NCBI GenBank assembly: GCA_016709545.1
Contig: JADJMO010000010.1
Location: 232,654 to 296,653 of the forward strand
Direction: 5' to 3'
Length of the DNA stretch: 64,000 nucleotides
Source: Myxococcales bacterium
GTDB taxonomy: Bacteria > Myxococcota_A > Polyangia > Polyangiales > JADJMO01
Shown: piece after piece, positions 17,738-25,172 of the stretch
Position numbering within the stretch: the stretch's first letter is position 1
Layout of the letters: the number at the start of each line of letters is the position of its first letter
Position numbers and translations under genes: made by a program
The notes under the pieces: generated by a model
Database searches by the model: none
What the model was told of the DNA's origin: nothing
Seen by the model: only the letters and a program-made list of their open reading frames with translations

Positions 17738-19043
17738 TTCGCTGGAACACCACGGCGTCCCAGGTGACGCCGAGGGATCCGCCGAGGAACGTGTGGGAGG
17801 CCGAGGCCAGATCCGGCTCGGTGCTCCCATTCGTGTCTTGGTAGGTCGCCGAGCCGTAGCTGCCGAACGAAAGCCAGCCGGAGGCCACGAGCGCCAAGGT
17901 CGAGGCCACCTGGTAGGTGAGCCCGACCCGGATGCGAGGCTCGGTGCCGCGGAAGGTGGCCACGGCCTTGCCGTTGAGGTCGATGTCGAGCCAGCGGCGC
18001 GCAAGGGACAGCTCGCCGAACACCGAGAACTTCTTGGCGAGCTTCGGGCTCTCGAGCGCCACGCCGAGGCCGAGCGCGCGGGTCGACGCGGAAGAGTCGG
18101 CATCCAGCTTCCCGGCGCCGCTCATCGAGAGCCCCGCCCGCTGGCCGAGAAGGAACACCGTCAGGGCCGGTAGCACCCGGACGCCGACGTCGAGCTCGAA
18201 GGCGAGCCCGAAGCCCACGTAGTTGGCCTGATCCGCGTTGCCGTCCTGCTTGAACTGCGGAGCCTGTCCTCCTGCGGGATCGAACAGCTGTCCACCAGGG
18301 GACGCGTTGCCGACGTGGAACGACACCACGAGCGAGCGCGCCGGCACCAGATCGGCGGCGGGCTCCACGGGCTTCTTCGGCTCGGGGTCCTTCTTGGGCT
18401 CCGGGTCCTTCTTGGGCTCCGGGTCCTTCTTCGGCGGCGGATCCGCGACCGGCTTGCCGGGTTCCTCGAGCTCGACGCTGACGTCCTTGAGCTCCTTCTC
18501 GGCGACCGTGACCTCTTGCGGCTTGGCGACGAGGCCGTCGGCGCTCACCTCGACCACGTGCTTGCCGGGGTCGACGAAGATGGGCGTGTCGAGCAGCGCG
18601 CTCGCGATCGGCGTGCCGTCGATGCGCAGCTCGTACTTGCCCTTGCGGGGCATCGACACCTTCACGTGCACCCGCGGGACGCGCGGCCGGAGGGCGGTCT
18701 CGGCCTTCTTGGCGGCGTCGACGGCCTGCTTCTGCTTCGGGTCGCCCTGCCCCTCGAGGACCGCGCGGTTGTAGGCGTCGAGCGCCTCGACCCAGCGCCC
18801 GAGCCTCTCGGCACAGTACCCCTCGTGGTAGCGCACGACCCCGGTCGACTTGATGGTCGCGACCTTGCGGAACATGCCGAGCGCGGCCGCGTAGTCCTTC
18901 TTCTTCTCGAGCTCGACCGCATCCTCGAACAGCGCGCGCGCGGTGGCGAGCTCCTGGGGCGTGGGCTCGGCGTGGGCGTCGCGCGCGAGCGGGCCGACCA
19001 CGAGGGTCAGGCCGAGCGTGGCGGCGACGATCCAGGGGCGCAT
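17718..19043 (-). CDS. TPR/PEGA outer-membrane-type protein
   Basis: A 441-residue exported protein. The signal peptide (WIVAATLGLTLVVGPLARDA, cleavage after A-H-A) is followed by TPR-like helices (ELATARALFEDAVELEKKKD, VRYHEGYCAERLGRW), a PEGA-like domain (KYELRIDGTPI, VDPGKHVVEVSADG) and a Pro/Lys spacer of threefold D-P-E-P-K-K repeats (about residues 213-232). The C-terminal part has alternating hydrophobic/aromatic strands (YVGFGLAFELDVGVRV, FGELSLARRWLDIDLNG) ending in Pro, like a small beta-barrel. It may link peptidoglycan or periplasm to the outer membrane; no specific function is known. The start at 19043 lies 120 bases from the divergent TetR gene. Confidence 0.75.
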   Translation of the reverse strand: MRPWIVAATLGLTLVVGPLARDAHAEPTPQELATARALFEDAVELEKKKDYAAALGMFRKVATIKSTGVVRYHEGYCAERLGRWVEALDAYNRAVLEGQGDPKQKQAVDAAKKAETALRPRVPRVHVKVSMPRKGKYELRIDGTPIASALLDTPIFVDPGKHVVEVSADGLVAKPQEVTVAEKELKDVSVELEEPGKPVADPPPKKDPEPKKDPEPKKDPEPKKPVEPAADLVPARSLVVSFHVGNASPGGQLFDPAGGQAPQFKQDGNADQANYVGFGLAFELDVGVRVLPALTVFLLGQRAGLSMSGAGKLDADSSASTRALGLGVALESPKLAKKFSVFGELSLARRWLDIDLNGKAVATFRGTEPRIRVGLTYQVASTLALVASGWLSFGSYGSATYQDTNGSTEPDLASASHTFLGGSLGVTWDAVVFQRTTPTWP

Positions 19044-19128
19044 CGGGCAGAACCATGCACCGGGATCGGCCCGGAGGGATATTTTTCTGCGTCGCGTCGC
19101 GTTCGCACCGATAGGGCTCGAGGGGGCC

Positions 19129-19156
19129 TTGACGAAACGAACGACCGTTCTATTGT
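19129..19156 (+). promoter_or_regulatory. Promoter with embedded TetR operator-like inverted repeat
   Basis: A -35-like TTGACG (19129-19134) and a -10-like TATTGT (19151-19156) are separated by 16 bases. The spacer holds the imperfect inverted repeat GAACG-AC-CGTTC (19139-19150). The TetR-family start (GTG 19164) is only seven bases after the -10, so the transcript would be almost leaderless. The ten-base core ACGACCGTTC (19141-19150) recurs just inside the downstream hydrolase gene. Autorepression by the adjacent TetR protein is the natural reading. Confidence 0.5.
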
Positions 19157-19163
19157 TGGAGAT

Positions 19164-19749
19164 GTGACCAAGGGCGAAGACACCCGCAGCACCGTGCTCG
19201 ACGCGGCGCTCGCCATGGCGAGTCGCGAGAGGTCTGGCCGGGGTCACCATCGGCCGGCTGGCCGAGCAGGTCGGCATGTCCAAGAGCGGGCTGTTCGCCC
19301 ACTTCGCCTCGCGCGACAACCTCGAGGTCGCCATCCTGCAGGCAGGCATCGACCGCTTCATCGCGCGGGTGGTGAGCCCGGCGCTCAAGGCGCCGCGCGG
19401 CGAACCCCGCCTGCGCGCGTTGTTCGACCGCTGGATCGCCTGGGGCGACGACCTCCCAGGGGGCTGCATCTTCCGCGTCGCAGCAGTGGAGCTCGACGAT
19501 CGCCCGGGCCCGGCGCGCGACCTGCTCGTGGCCTCCCAGCGTGACCTCGTGGACACCTTCTCGACCATCGCGAAGGTGGCGATCGAGGAGGGCCACCTGT
19601 CGAAGGGCCTCGATCCCCAGCAGCTCGCCTTCGAGATCTACTGCCTCGGCTACGGCTACCACCAGGTCGCCCGCTTGCTGCGGGACCCCGCCGGCCCCGC
19701 GCGCCTCCGCGCTGCCCTCGACCGATTGCTCCACGCCGATCGCGCGTGA
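19164..19749 (+). CDS. TetR/AcrR-family repressor, split by a +1 frameshift
   Basis: The first part starts at GTG 19164 (VTKGEDTRSTVLDAALAMAS) and the second frame gives VTIGRLAEQVGMSKSGLFAHF, the canonical TetR helix-turn-helix, then a ligand-binding domain to 19749. The two join perfectly (SREGLAGVTIGRLAEQVG) if the A at about 19230 is removed, giving 194 residues. The C-terminal half resembles the domain with WGDDLPGGCIFRVAAVELDD. A start at the internal ATG 19276 would leave no DNA-binding domain and is rejected. It is followed 28 bases later by a hydrolase gene, which it likely controls together with itself (see operator-like sites). Confidence 0.82.
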
Positions 19750-19777
19750 TTCCAACCCACGAACGAGGAGACCTCCG

Positions 19778-20698
19778 ATGCACCCCAATAAAAGCACGAC
19801 CGTTCGTTCTTATTCAAAGAAGCTCGACGGCCTCGGCTGGGCCTGGCCGGTGCTGCGCGCAGCGACCGAGGTCGAAGCCAGGGCCGCCGACGTCGCGGCG
19901 TGGGTCTCGGAATCGCTCATGTTCCGCACCACCCGCCGGACACCTCCCGAGGCGGAGCAGGCGTTGCTCGCGACCGGGCGGCGCTTCCGCGTGCCCTCGG
20001 CGTTCGGCTCGCTGGCCGGCTTCCGCTGGGGCGAAGGGCCGGTCGTCTTGCTGGTGCACGGGTGGAACGGGCGAGGCGCGCAGCTCGGAGGCCTGGTCGC
20101 GCCGCTGGTCGCGCGCGGGTTCGAGGTCGTGACCTTCGACGGCCCGGGACACGGCGAGAGCCCCGGCGCGCGATCGTCGCTCCTCGAGATGGCCTCGGCG
20201 ATCGAGGCGGTGGTGGACGTGATCCGGCCGGTCGGCGCCTCGCTCCACGCGGTGGTGGCCCACTCGATGGGCGCCGCCGCCACGGTCGTCGCCGCCCACC
20301 GCGCGCAGGGCTCCACGGAGCGCACCACGCGGGAGGCGGGCCTGTTCCAGCGCTACGCCTTCGTGGCGCCGCCGATCGACGTGCGCGAGTTCATGCGCGT
20401 GTTCTCGGAGCACGCGAGGCTGCGCGCGCCCGTGGTCGAGGCGCTGCGACGGCGCGTGGAGACCCGGTTCGCGACGAGGCTCGAGGACCTCTACGCCCCC
20501 GAGCTCGCGCGCGACTTCGAGGCGCCGCTGCTCGTGGTGCACGACGCCCTGGACAAGGAGGTCCCTCTGACGACCAGCCAGCGCCTCGTCGCGGCGTGGC
20601 CCGGCGCGCGGCTCGAGGTGACCGAGGGCCTCGGTCACACCCGCATCCTCCGCGACGCCGACGTGATCGAGCGACTCGCCACGTTCGTCGCCGGCTAG
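19778..20698 (+). CDS. Alpha/beta hydrolase in TetR operon
   Basis: A 306-residue hydrolase with VVLLVHGWNGRG (oxyanion region, about residues 90-101), FDGPGHGESPG, the nucleophile elbow AHSMGA, VVHDALDKEVP with the likely catalytic Asp, and a C-terminal GHTRI supplying the histidine. No signal peptide. The start at 19778 is supported by GAGGAG at 19765-19770. The fold and the TetR neighbour suggest turnover of a lipophilic or xenobiotic ester, but the substrate is unknown. The 3' end overlaps the convergent photolyase gene by four bases. Confidence 0.88.
   Translation: MHPNKSTTVRSYSKKLDGLGWAWPVLRAATEVEARAADVAAWVSESLMFRTTRRTPPEAEQALLATGRRFRVPSAFGSLAGFRWGEGPVVLLVHGWNGRGAQLGGLVAPLVARGFEVVTFDGPGHGESPGARSSLLEMASAIEAVVDVIRPVGASLHAVVAHSMGAAATVVAAHRAQGSTERTTREAGLFQRYAFVAPPIDVREFMRVFSEHARLRAPVVEALRRRVETRFATRLEDLYAPELARDFEAPLLVVHDALDKEVPLTTSQRLVAAWPGARLEVTEGLGHTRILRDADVIERLATFVAG
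19790..19810. promoter_or_regulatory. Second TetR operator-like site
   Basis: The ten-base sequence ACGACCGTTC at 19796-19805 is identical to the core in the TetR promoter and is flanked by AA and TT, giving a similar imperfect dyad. It lies 18 bases inside the hydrolase coding region. It could be an auxiliary repressor site, or a chance match constrained by coding. Confidence 0.35.
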
Positions 20699-22097
20699 CG
20701 CGCGAGGTGGCGCTTGGCGTCGGCGAGGAACCGGGCGCGCGCGGTCGCGTGGTCCACGATCGGCCGCGGGTAGTGCTCGCCGAGGCGTACCCCAGCGGCG
20801 CGGAGCTCGAGCTCCGGCGCCTCCCACGGCGCGTGGAGGTGCCGCGTGGGCAGGCGCGCGAGCTCGGGCACCCAGGTGCGCACGTACGTCCCCTCGGGGT
20901 CGAAGCGCTGGCCCTGGGTCACGGGGTGGAACACCCGAAAGTACGGCTGCGCGTCGCACCCGCAGCCGGCCGACCACTGCCAGCCGAGGTCGTTCGCGGC
21001 CCAGTCGCCGTCGACGAGCCACTCGAGGTAATGGGCCTCGCCGCGGCGGAAGTCGATGCCGAGGTGCTTGGTGAGGAAGCTCGCGGCGATCATGCGCGCG
21101 CGGTTGTGCACGTAGCCCTCGGTGAGGAGCTGGCGCGCGGCCGCGTCGACGACCGGATAGCCGGTGGTGCCCTCGCACCAGGCCTTCCAGCCCTTCGGGT
21201 CGTCGCGCCACGGGAACCCCTCGAAATCCGCGCGGAACGGCCGCTCGAGCAGCTCGGGGCGATCCCACAGCGTGTGGTGGGCGAACTCGCGCCAGAGGAG
21301 CTCCGTGAGGAACCGCTCGCGCGCTTCCTCGGGTGCCTCGGCGTCGCGCACCGCGCACCACGCGGCGCGGGGCGACAGCGTGCCGAACTTGAGGTCCTGC
21401 GACAGTCGACTCGTGCCGGCGCGGTCCATGCGGTCGCGATCGGTGTCGTAGGTCGCGAGCCCGGAGGAGACGAAGTCGGCGAGGCGGGTGCGCGCCGCGC
21501 GCGCGCCCGCGGGCAACAAGCGAGGGTTCTCGCGCAGGCCGAGCTCGGCGAGCGCGGGATCGACGCCGTGTCGACGCTGACCTCGAGAGGTTCCAGGGTC
21601 GGCGCGGGGAGCGGCGCCGCGATCTCGACGCTCTTGCGGAACGCGCGCGCGAACGGCGTGAACACGGAGTAGACGCCGCCGGTCTGGGTGCGGAGCGTGC
21701 CCGGTGGCGCGAGGGTCTCGCCCTCGTGGAGCACGAACGGGATCGGGCCGAGCGCGGCCGCGACGCGGCGATCTCGCTCGCGCCCGAACGGCTCGCTCCA
21801 GCGCTGGGCGACCACACGGTCGACGCGCAGGCCCTCGGCGAGGCGCGGGATCGCGTCGGTCGACTTGCCCGAGACCACGAGCAACCGACCGCCGAGGTGG
21901 GCGAGGTTGCGCTCGAGCGAGCCGAGCGCGGCGAGCAGGTGCTGCATGCGGTGCGCGAGACGGGCCGCGCGCGTCGGCGCGAAGAAGTACGGGTCGAGGC
22001 AGAAGACCGCGACGACCTCGCCGCGCGCAGCGGCCGAGAGCGGCGCGTGATCGGCGACGCGCAGGTCCTTGCCGCGGAACCAGACGAGGGTCCTCAG
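20695..22097 (-). CDS. phr: Deoxyribodipyrimidine photolyase, frameshifted
   Basis: Two frames together make a complete photolyase of about 467 residues. The N-terminal part (RTLVWFRGKDLRVADHAPL) carries the antenna-binding Rossmann domain. The C-terminal part has the FAD domain with LSQDLKFGTLSPRAAW, LLWREFAHHTLW, TGYPVVDAAARQLL, GYVHNRARMIAASFLTKHL and DLGWQWSAGCGCDAQPYFRV. The frames meet at about 21567-21570, where one base appears to be missing. The N-terminus has no ATG, GTG or TTG; the homologous first codon is CTG at 22097, overlapping the stop of the upstream membrane-protein gene where an ATGA would be expected. The enzyme repairs UV dimers using light. Class I type is the best fit. 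Confidence 0.85.
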
Positions 22098-22462
22098 GCG
22101 TTGCCCCGGCGCAGGAGGTGGACGATCGCGTACGCGCCGCCGAAGAAGATGGCGACCGCCACCGCCCAGAGGAGCGCGCGGCCGATCAGCGCGAGCGGCG
22201 CCGTGGAGTCGGCGCCCGGTCCGCGCCCGGTCGCGAAGCGATAGACGCCTTGCACCCCGAGCACGTAGCCGATGGTGGCCGGCAACCCGGCGAGCCACGC
22301 CGCGCCGCGGCCGTGCCGCCCCACCTCGGCGTGCGAAATCGCCTGACCGCCGTGCTGCTCGGTGACGACGAGGAGGACGAGGCCGACGACGAGGAAGAAG
22401 GCACCGAGCCCGATCATGCGCAAACCTGCCCGTCGGATGGGGCCGAGATCGACGAGCGTCAC
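22094..22462 (-). CDS. Small integral membrane protein of unknown function
   Basis: A 122-residue protein with about three hydrophobic segments: MIGLGAFFLVVGLVLLVVTE, WLAGLPATIGYVLGVQGVY and LLWAVAVAIFFGGAYAIVHLL. I do not recognise a family. The stop (TGA 22094-22096) overlaps the first codon of the photolyase gene on the same strand, so the two are probably co-transcribed; whether it has any role in light or stress response is unknown. It is divergent from the sigma-factor gene, with about 210 bases between. Confidence 0.72.
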   Translation of the reverse strand: MTLVDLGPIRRAGLRMIGLGAFFLVVGLVLLVVTEQHGGQAISHAEVGRHGRGAAWLAGLPATIGYVLGVQGVYRFATGRGPGADSTAPLALIGRALLWAVAVAIFFGGAYAIVHLLRRGNA

Positions 22463-22672
22463 GGCGCGAGCATAGCGGATCGCGGCGTTTCATCATCGCG
22501 GCACCCAGCGCGAGCCCGGGATGTCGGTGTCGGTGGGAGTCGCGAGCGCGGATCGCGAAATTGTTTCCGCAGTGGGGTGGCTTTCCGCAGCGACTGCGCG
22601 CAACCCGCGCCAGGCTCGCGCAAACGCCGCATTTCCGGTGCATCGACTGCGGCATCGGTCCTGCAACGTTCG

Positions 22673-23485
22673 ATGATCAAAATCATGGACGAGAACCTCG
22701 ACCGGTACCGCGCATCGTTGAAGGGGATCGAGACGCTGAGCGTCGCGGAGGAGCGCCTCCTCGCGCGCAAGTTCCGCGAGGGCGACCAGGCGGCGGGGGC
22801 GCGCCTGGTCACCTCGAGCCTCCCCTTCGTCATCACCATCGCCCTCGAGTACCGGCGCTGGGGCGCGCCGCTCGAGGACCTCGTGCAGCAGGGCAACCTC
22901 GGGCTGCTCAAGGCCGCGCACAAGTTCGATCCCGCGCGCGACTGTCGGCTCGTGACCTACGCGGTCTACTGGATCCGCGCCGAGATCCGCGACTACGTGG
23001 TGCGCGCCTACCGGACGGTGCGCATCGGCACCACCAAGGGCGAGCGCAAGGCGCTGCGTCTGTACCGCAAGACCAAGGAGGACGATGCCGTCGCGCTGGC
23101 CGCGGCGAGCGGCCTACCCCTCGATCAGGTCGAGCGGTTGCTGCCGGTGCTGCGCGCCCGTGACACCTCGCTCGACGCGACGTTCGACGGCGAGGCGGCG
23201 AAGGTGGACTCGCTCGCCGCGGTCGCGCCCTCGCCCGAGGAGCAGGTGGGGCAGCAGGAGTTCGAGCACGACGCCCAGCGGCGGGTGCGCGCTGCGCTCG
23301 CGACCCTGCCCGAGCGCGAGGCGATGATCGTGCGAGAGCGCCTGCTCGCCGACGAGCCGGTCACCCTCGAGGCGCTCGGACAGCGGCTCGGGATCAGCAA
23401 GGAGCGCGTGCGGCAGCTCGAGGATCGCGCACGCGCCCGGCTGCGCGCCCAGCTCTCCGAGGCCTCGATGCACGCCGCAGCATGA
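22673..23485 (+). CDS. RpoH-like sigma-70 family sigma factor
   Basis: A 270-residue alternative sigma factor. Region 2 is clear: LVTSSLPFVITIALEYRRWG, DLVQQGNLGLLKAAHKFDP, RLVTYAVYWIRAEIRDYVVR and TVRIGTTKGERKALRLYRKT, close to the heat-shock sigma pattern (compare the RpoH A-E-I-x-x-Y-V and A-T-T-K-x-Q-R-K). Region 4 has LPEREAMIVRERLLADEP and LEALGQRLGISKERVRQLED. The RpoH box is only partly kept. It directs RNA polymerase to stress promoters. Two in-frame ATGs, 22673 and 22685, are possible; a short A/T-rich inverted repeat spans them. The 210 bases upstream hold no gene. Confidence 0.88.
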   Translation: MIKIMDENLDRYRASLKGIETLSVAEERLLARKFREGDQAAGARLVTSSLPFVITIALEYRRWGAPLEDLVQQGNLGLLKAAHKFDPARDCRLVTYAVYWIRAEIRDYVVRAYRTVRIGTTKGERKALRLYRKTKEDDAVALAAASGLPLDQVERLLPVLRARDTSLDATFDGEAAKVDSLAAVAPSPEEQVGQQEFEHDAQRRVRAALATLPEREAMIVRERLLADEPVTLEALGQRLGISKERVRQLEDRARARLRAQLSEASMHAAA

Positions 23486-23558
23486 CGCGACCGCGCTGAC
23501 GCGGCGGGACGAGAAATACTGGGCCGAGCTGGTATCGTAGGTGCAAGGGGTGGGACCT

Positions 23559-23792
23559 ATGGAGCTCGTGACCGTTCACGTGGTGCCAGTCGTTCGCGGC
23601 TGGAAGATCGAAGCCGAAGGCAGCTCGCTGCCGACCTTGCTGCGCGAGTCGAAGGAGGAAGCGCTGCACGTCGCGCACATGATGGCGCGGCGATCCGACC
23701 GGAAGGGCCAGTCGTCCATCGTCGTGCACGACGAAGGCGGAAAGGTCGAGAGCAGCTTCCCGCCCCCGAGCGACGACACCGACGACGCCTGA
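23559..23792 (+). CDS. DUF2188-like small protein
   Basis: A 77-residue protein, MELVTVHVVPVVRGWKIEAE, with SKEEALHVAHMMARRSD and SSIVVHDEGGKVESSF. The pattern (His-Val-Val-Pro, G-W-x-x-x-x-E-G, A-x-x-x-A, V-V-H-x-x-x-G-K-V) matches DUF2188, a small alpha/beta family of unknown function. ATG 23559 is preceded by AAGGGG at a suitable distance. It follows the sigma-factor gene by 73 bases and may share its transcript. The C-terminus is acidic (DDTDDA). Confidence 0.75.
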   Translation: MELVTVHVVPVVRGWKIEAEGSSLPTLLRESKEEALHVAHMMARRSDRKGQSSIVVHDEGGKVESSFPPPSDDTDDA

Positions 23793-23881
23793 CCACGGTG
23801 CGAAGGCAGGTTCGCAGAATGGGCCTGCCTGAGAACGCGGTTACCCTCGCCGCCCGTCGCGCGATGCGTCATGATGGGCCG

Positions 23882-24571
23882 ATGCCCGCCGTGCGTTGGA
23901 AGCCCGTGGCAGCGCTCTGCGTGGCGGCCTGCTTCGGGGGTTGCTTCAACGGTGGCAACGCCGGCGCGGGCGCCTCGGTCGACCTCGACGCCGCGACGAT
24001 CGACGAAGGAGTCGTGGACGCCTCGATCCCGGAGACGGCCGATCTGCTGGAGATCGGGCCGCCCTCGGACGCGGCCTTGTTCGAGATCGAGCCGCCCGAT
24101 GGGGACGCCGAGATCGACGCCGCGTTCGACGCCCCCTACGAGGTGGAGCTCGACGCCGGCGGCGACGCGGATCCGCTGCTGCCCGGGTGTGCGCTCGGCA
24201 CGTTCAAGGCCCACAGCTACGTGTTCTGCGAGCGCGACGCGACCTGGGACGAGGCGCGCACCGCGTGCGGATTCATGGGGCGCGACCTCGTGAAGGTCGA
24301 GGACGCCGAGGAGATGGTGTTCCTGCGCACGGTCATCGCGGTGAAGGGCCCGAACGACTGGCACATCGGGCTCAACGACCGGGGCAAGGAGGGCGACTTC
24401 CAGTGGACCGACGGCAAGAAGCCCGGCTACACGAACTGGCACAAGAACGAGCCCAACAACGGCTTCTGGATCTGGAACAACGAGGACTGCGTGACGGCCT
24501 ACAAGGACGGCACGTGGAACGACGTGGACTGCGGCAACAAGTACGGGGGTTTCATCTGCGAGTCGAAATGA
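23882..24571 (+). CDS. C-type lectin-domain lipoprotein
   Basis: A 229-residue lipoprotein: signal with lipobox (FGGC), an acidic Asp/Ala-rich spacer (about residues 25-95) and a C-type lectin domain. The domain shows YVFCERDATWDEARTACGFM, DWHIGLNDRGKEGDFQWTDG, the E-P-N calcium/sugar motif (KNEPNN), DCV, GTWNDVDC and GGFICE. E-P-N with W-N-D is the mannose-type calcium site. It is likely exposed on the cell surface and binds carbohydrate; the ligand is inferred only from the motif. An upstream in-frame ATG at 23864 is also possible. The next gene starts 14 bases downstream. Confidence 0.88.
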   Translation: MPAVRWKPVAALCVAACFGGCFNGGNAGAGASVDLDAATIDEGVVDASIPETADLLEIGPPSDAALFEIEPPDGDAEIDAAFDAPYEVELDAGGDADPLLPGCALGTFKAHSYVFCERDATWDEARTACGFMGRDLVKVEDAEEMVFLRTVIAVKGPNDWHIGLNDRGKEGDFQWTDGKKPGYTNWHKNEPNNGFWIWNNEDCVTAYKDGTWNDVDCGNKYGGFICESK

Positions 24572-24585
24572 GCTAAGGCAGCGCC

Positions 24586-25026
24586 ATGCCGAGCCTCTCC
24601 GACGCCCTCCTGAACGAAGACAAGAAGGCCACCGTCATCGCCGACTGCTGCACGCTCATCGACGAGGAGGTCGCGAGCAAGAGCGGGATCTCGGGGCTCG
24701 CGATCAAGGCCGGCTACGGCGCCGTGAAGGGCATCAAGCCCGGCTTCGTCAAGCAGGTGGTCACCGACTTGCTGCCCGAGTTCGCGAAGGCGCTCGAGCC
24801 GATCTGGCTCGAGGCCAAGGAGGCGAGCAAGCCGGTCGTCGCGCACTACGAGGCCAACGCGCCACGCGCCGCCGATGCCCTGCTCGCCATCACGGACGCC
24901 AAGGCCAAGGTGAGCAAGAGCGGCGTCGTGAAGGGCACCTACGAGAAGCTGCGCCCGACCGCGAAGAAGCACGTGGAGGCCGCCGTCCCGCGCCTCGCGC
25001 GGCTCGTCGACAAGCACGGCGGCTGA
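24586..25026 (+). CDS. DUF6918-like cytoplasmic protein
   Basis: A 146-residue hydrophilic, mostly helical protein starting MPSLSDALLNEDKKATVIAD, with GYGAVKGIKPGFVKQVVTDL and PRLARLVDKHGG at the end. It resembles the DUF6918 family, which I recall from myxobacteria and actinobacteria, function unknown; the assignment is from memory of the pattern. No signal or membrane segment. It is 14 bases downstream of the lectin lipoprotein gene and probably on the same transcript. Confidence 0.7.
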   Translation: MPSLSDALLNEDKKATVIADCCTLIDEEVASKSGISGLAIKAGYGAVKGIKPGFVKQVVTDLLPEFAKALEPIWLEAKEASKPVVAHYEANAPRAADALLAITDAKAKVSKSGVVKGTYEKLRPTAKKHVEAAVPRLARLVDKHGG

Positions 25027-25172
25027 CGCCTACCTCCTTCGTTCTGACCGCGATCCGAGGCGTCCACCGCGGGGCCGCCACCCTGGACGGCATGGCCAGA
25101 TTGGCCCTTTACTGGGCCACGGCGACTTGCTGTGATGCGGCCGCTCCGGCTTCCGGAACGAAAGGTAGGAAG

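Noticed and set aside
19276..19749. Short TetR-like protein starting at ATG 19276
   Set aside because: This start would cut the helix-turn-helix in half; the upstream frame from GTG 19164 supplies the missing part with one base corrected.
25110..25135. Possible sigma-54 promoter upstream of the OmpA gene
   Set aside because: A G-G-C-C-A-C ... C-T-T-G-C-T match is present but the GG to GC spacing is 12 rather than the required 10.
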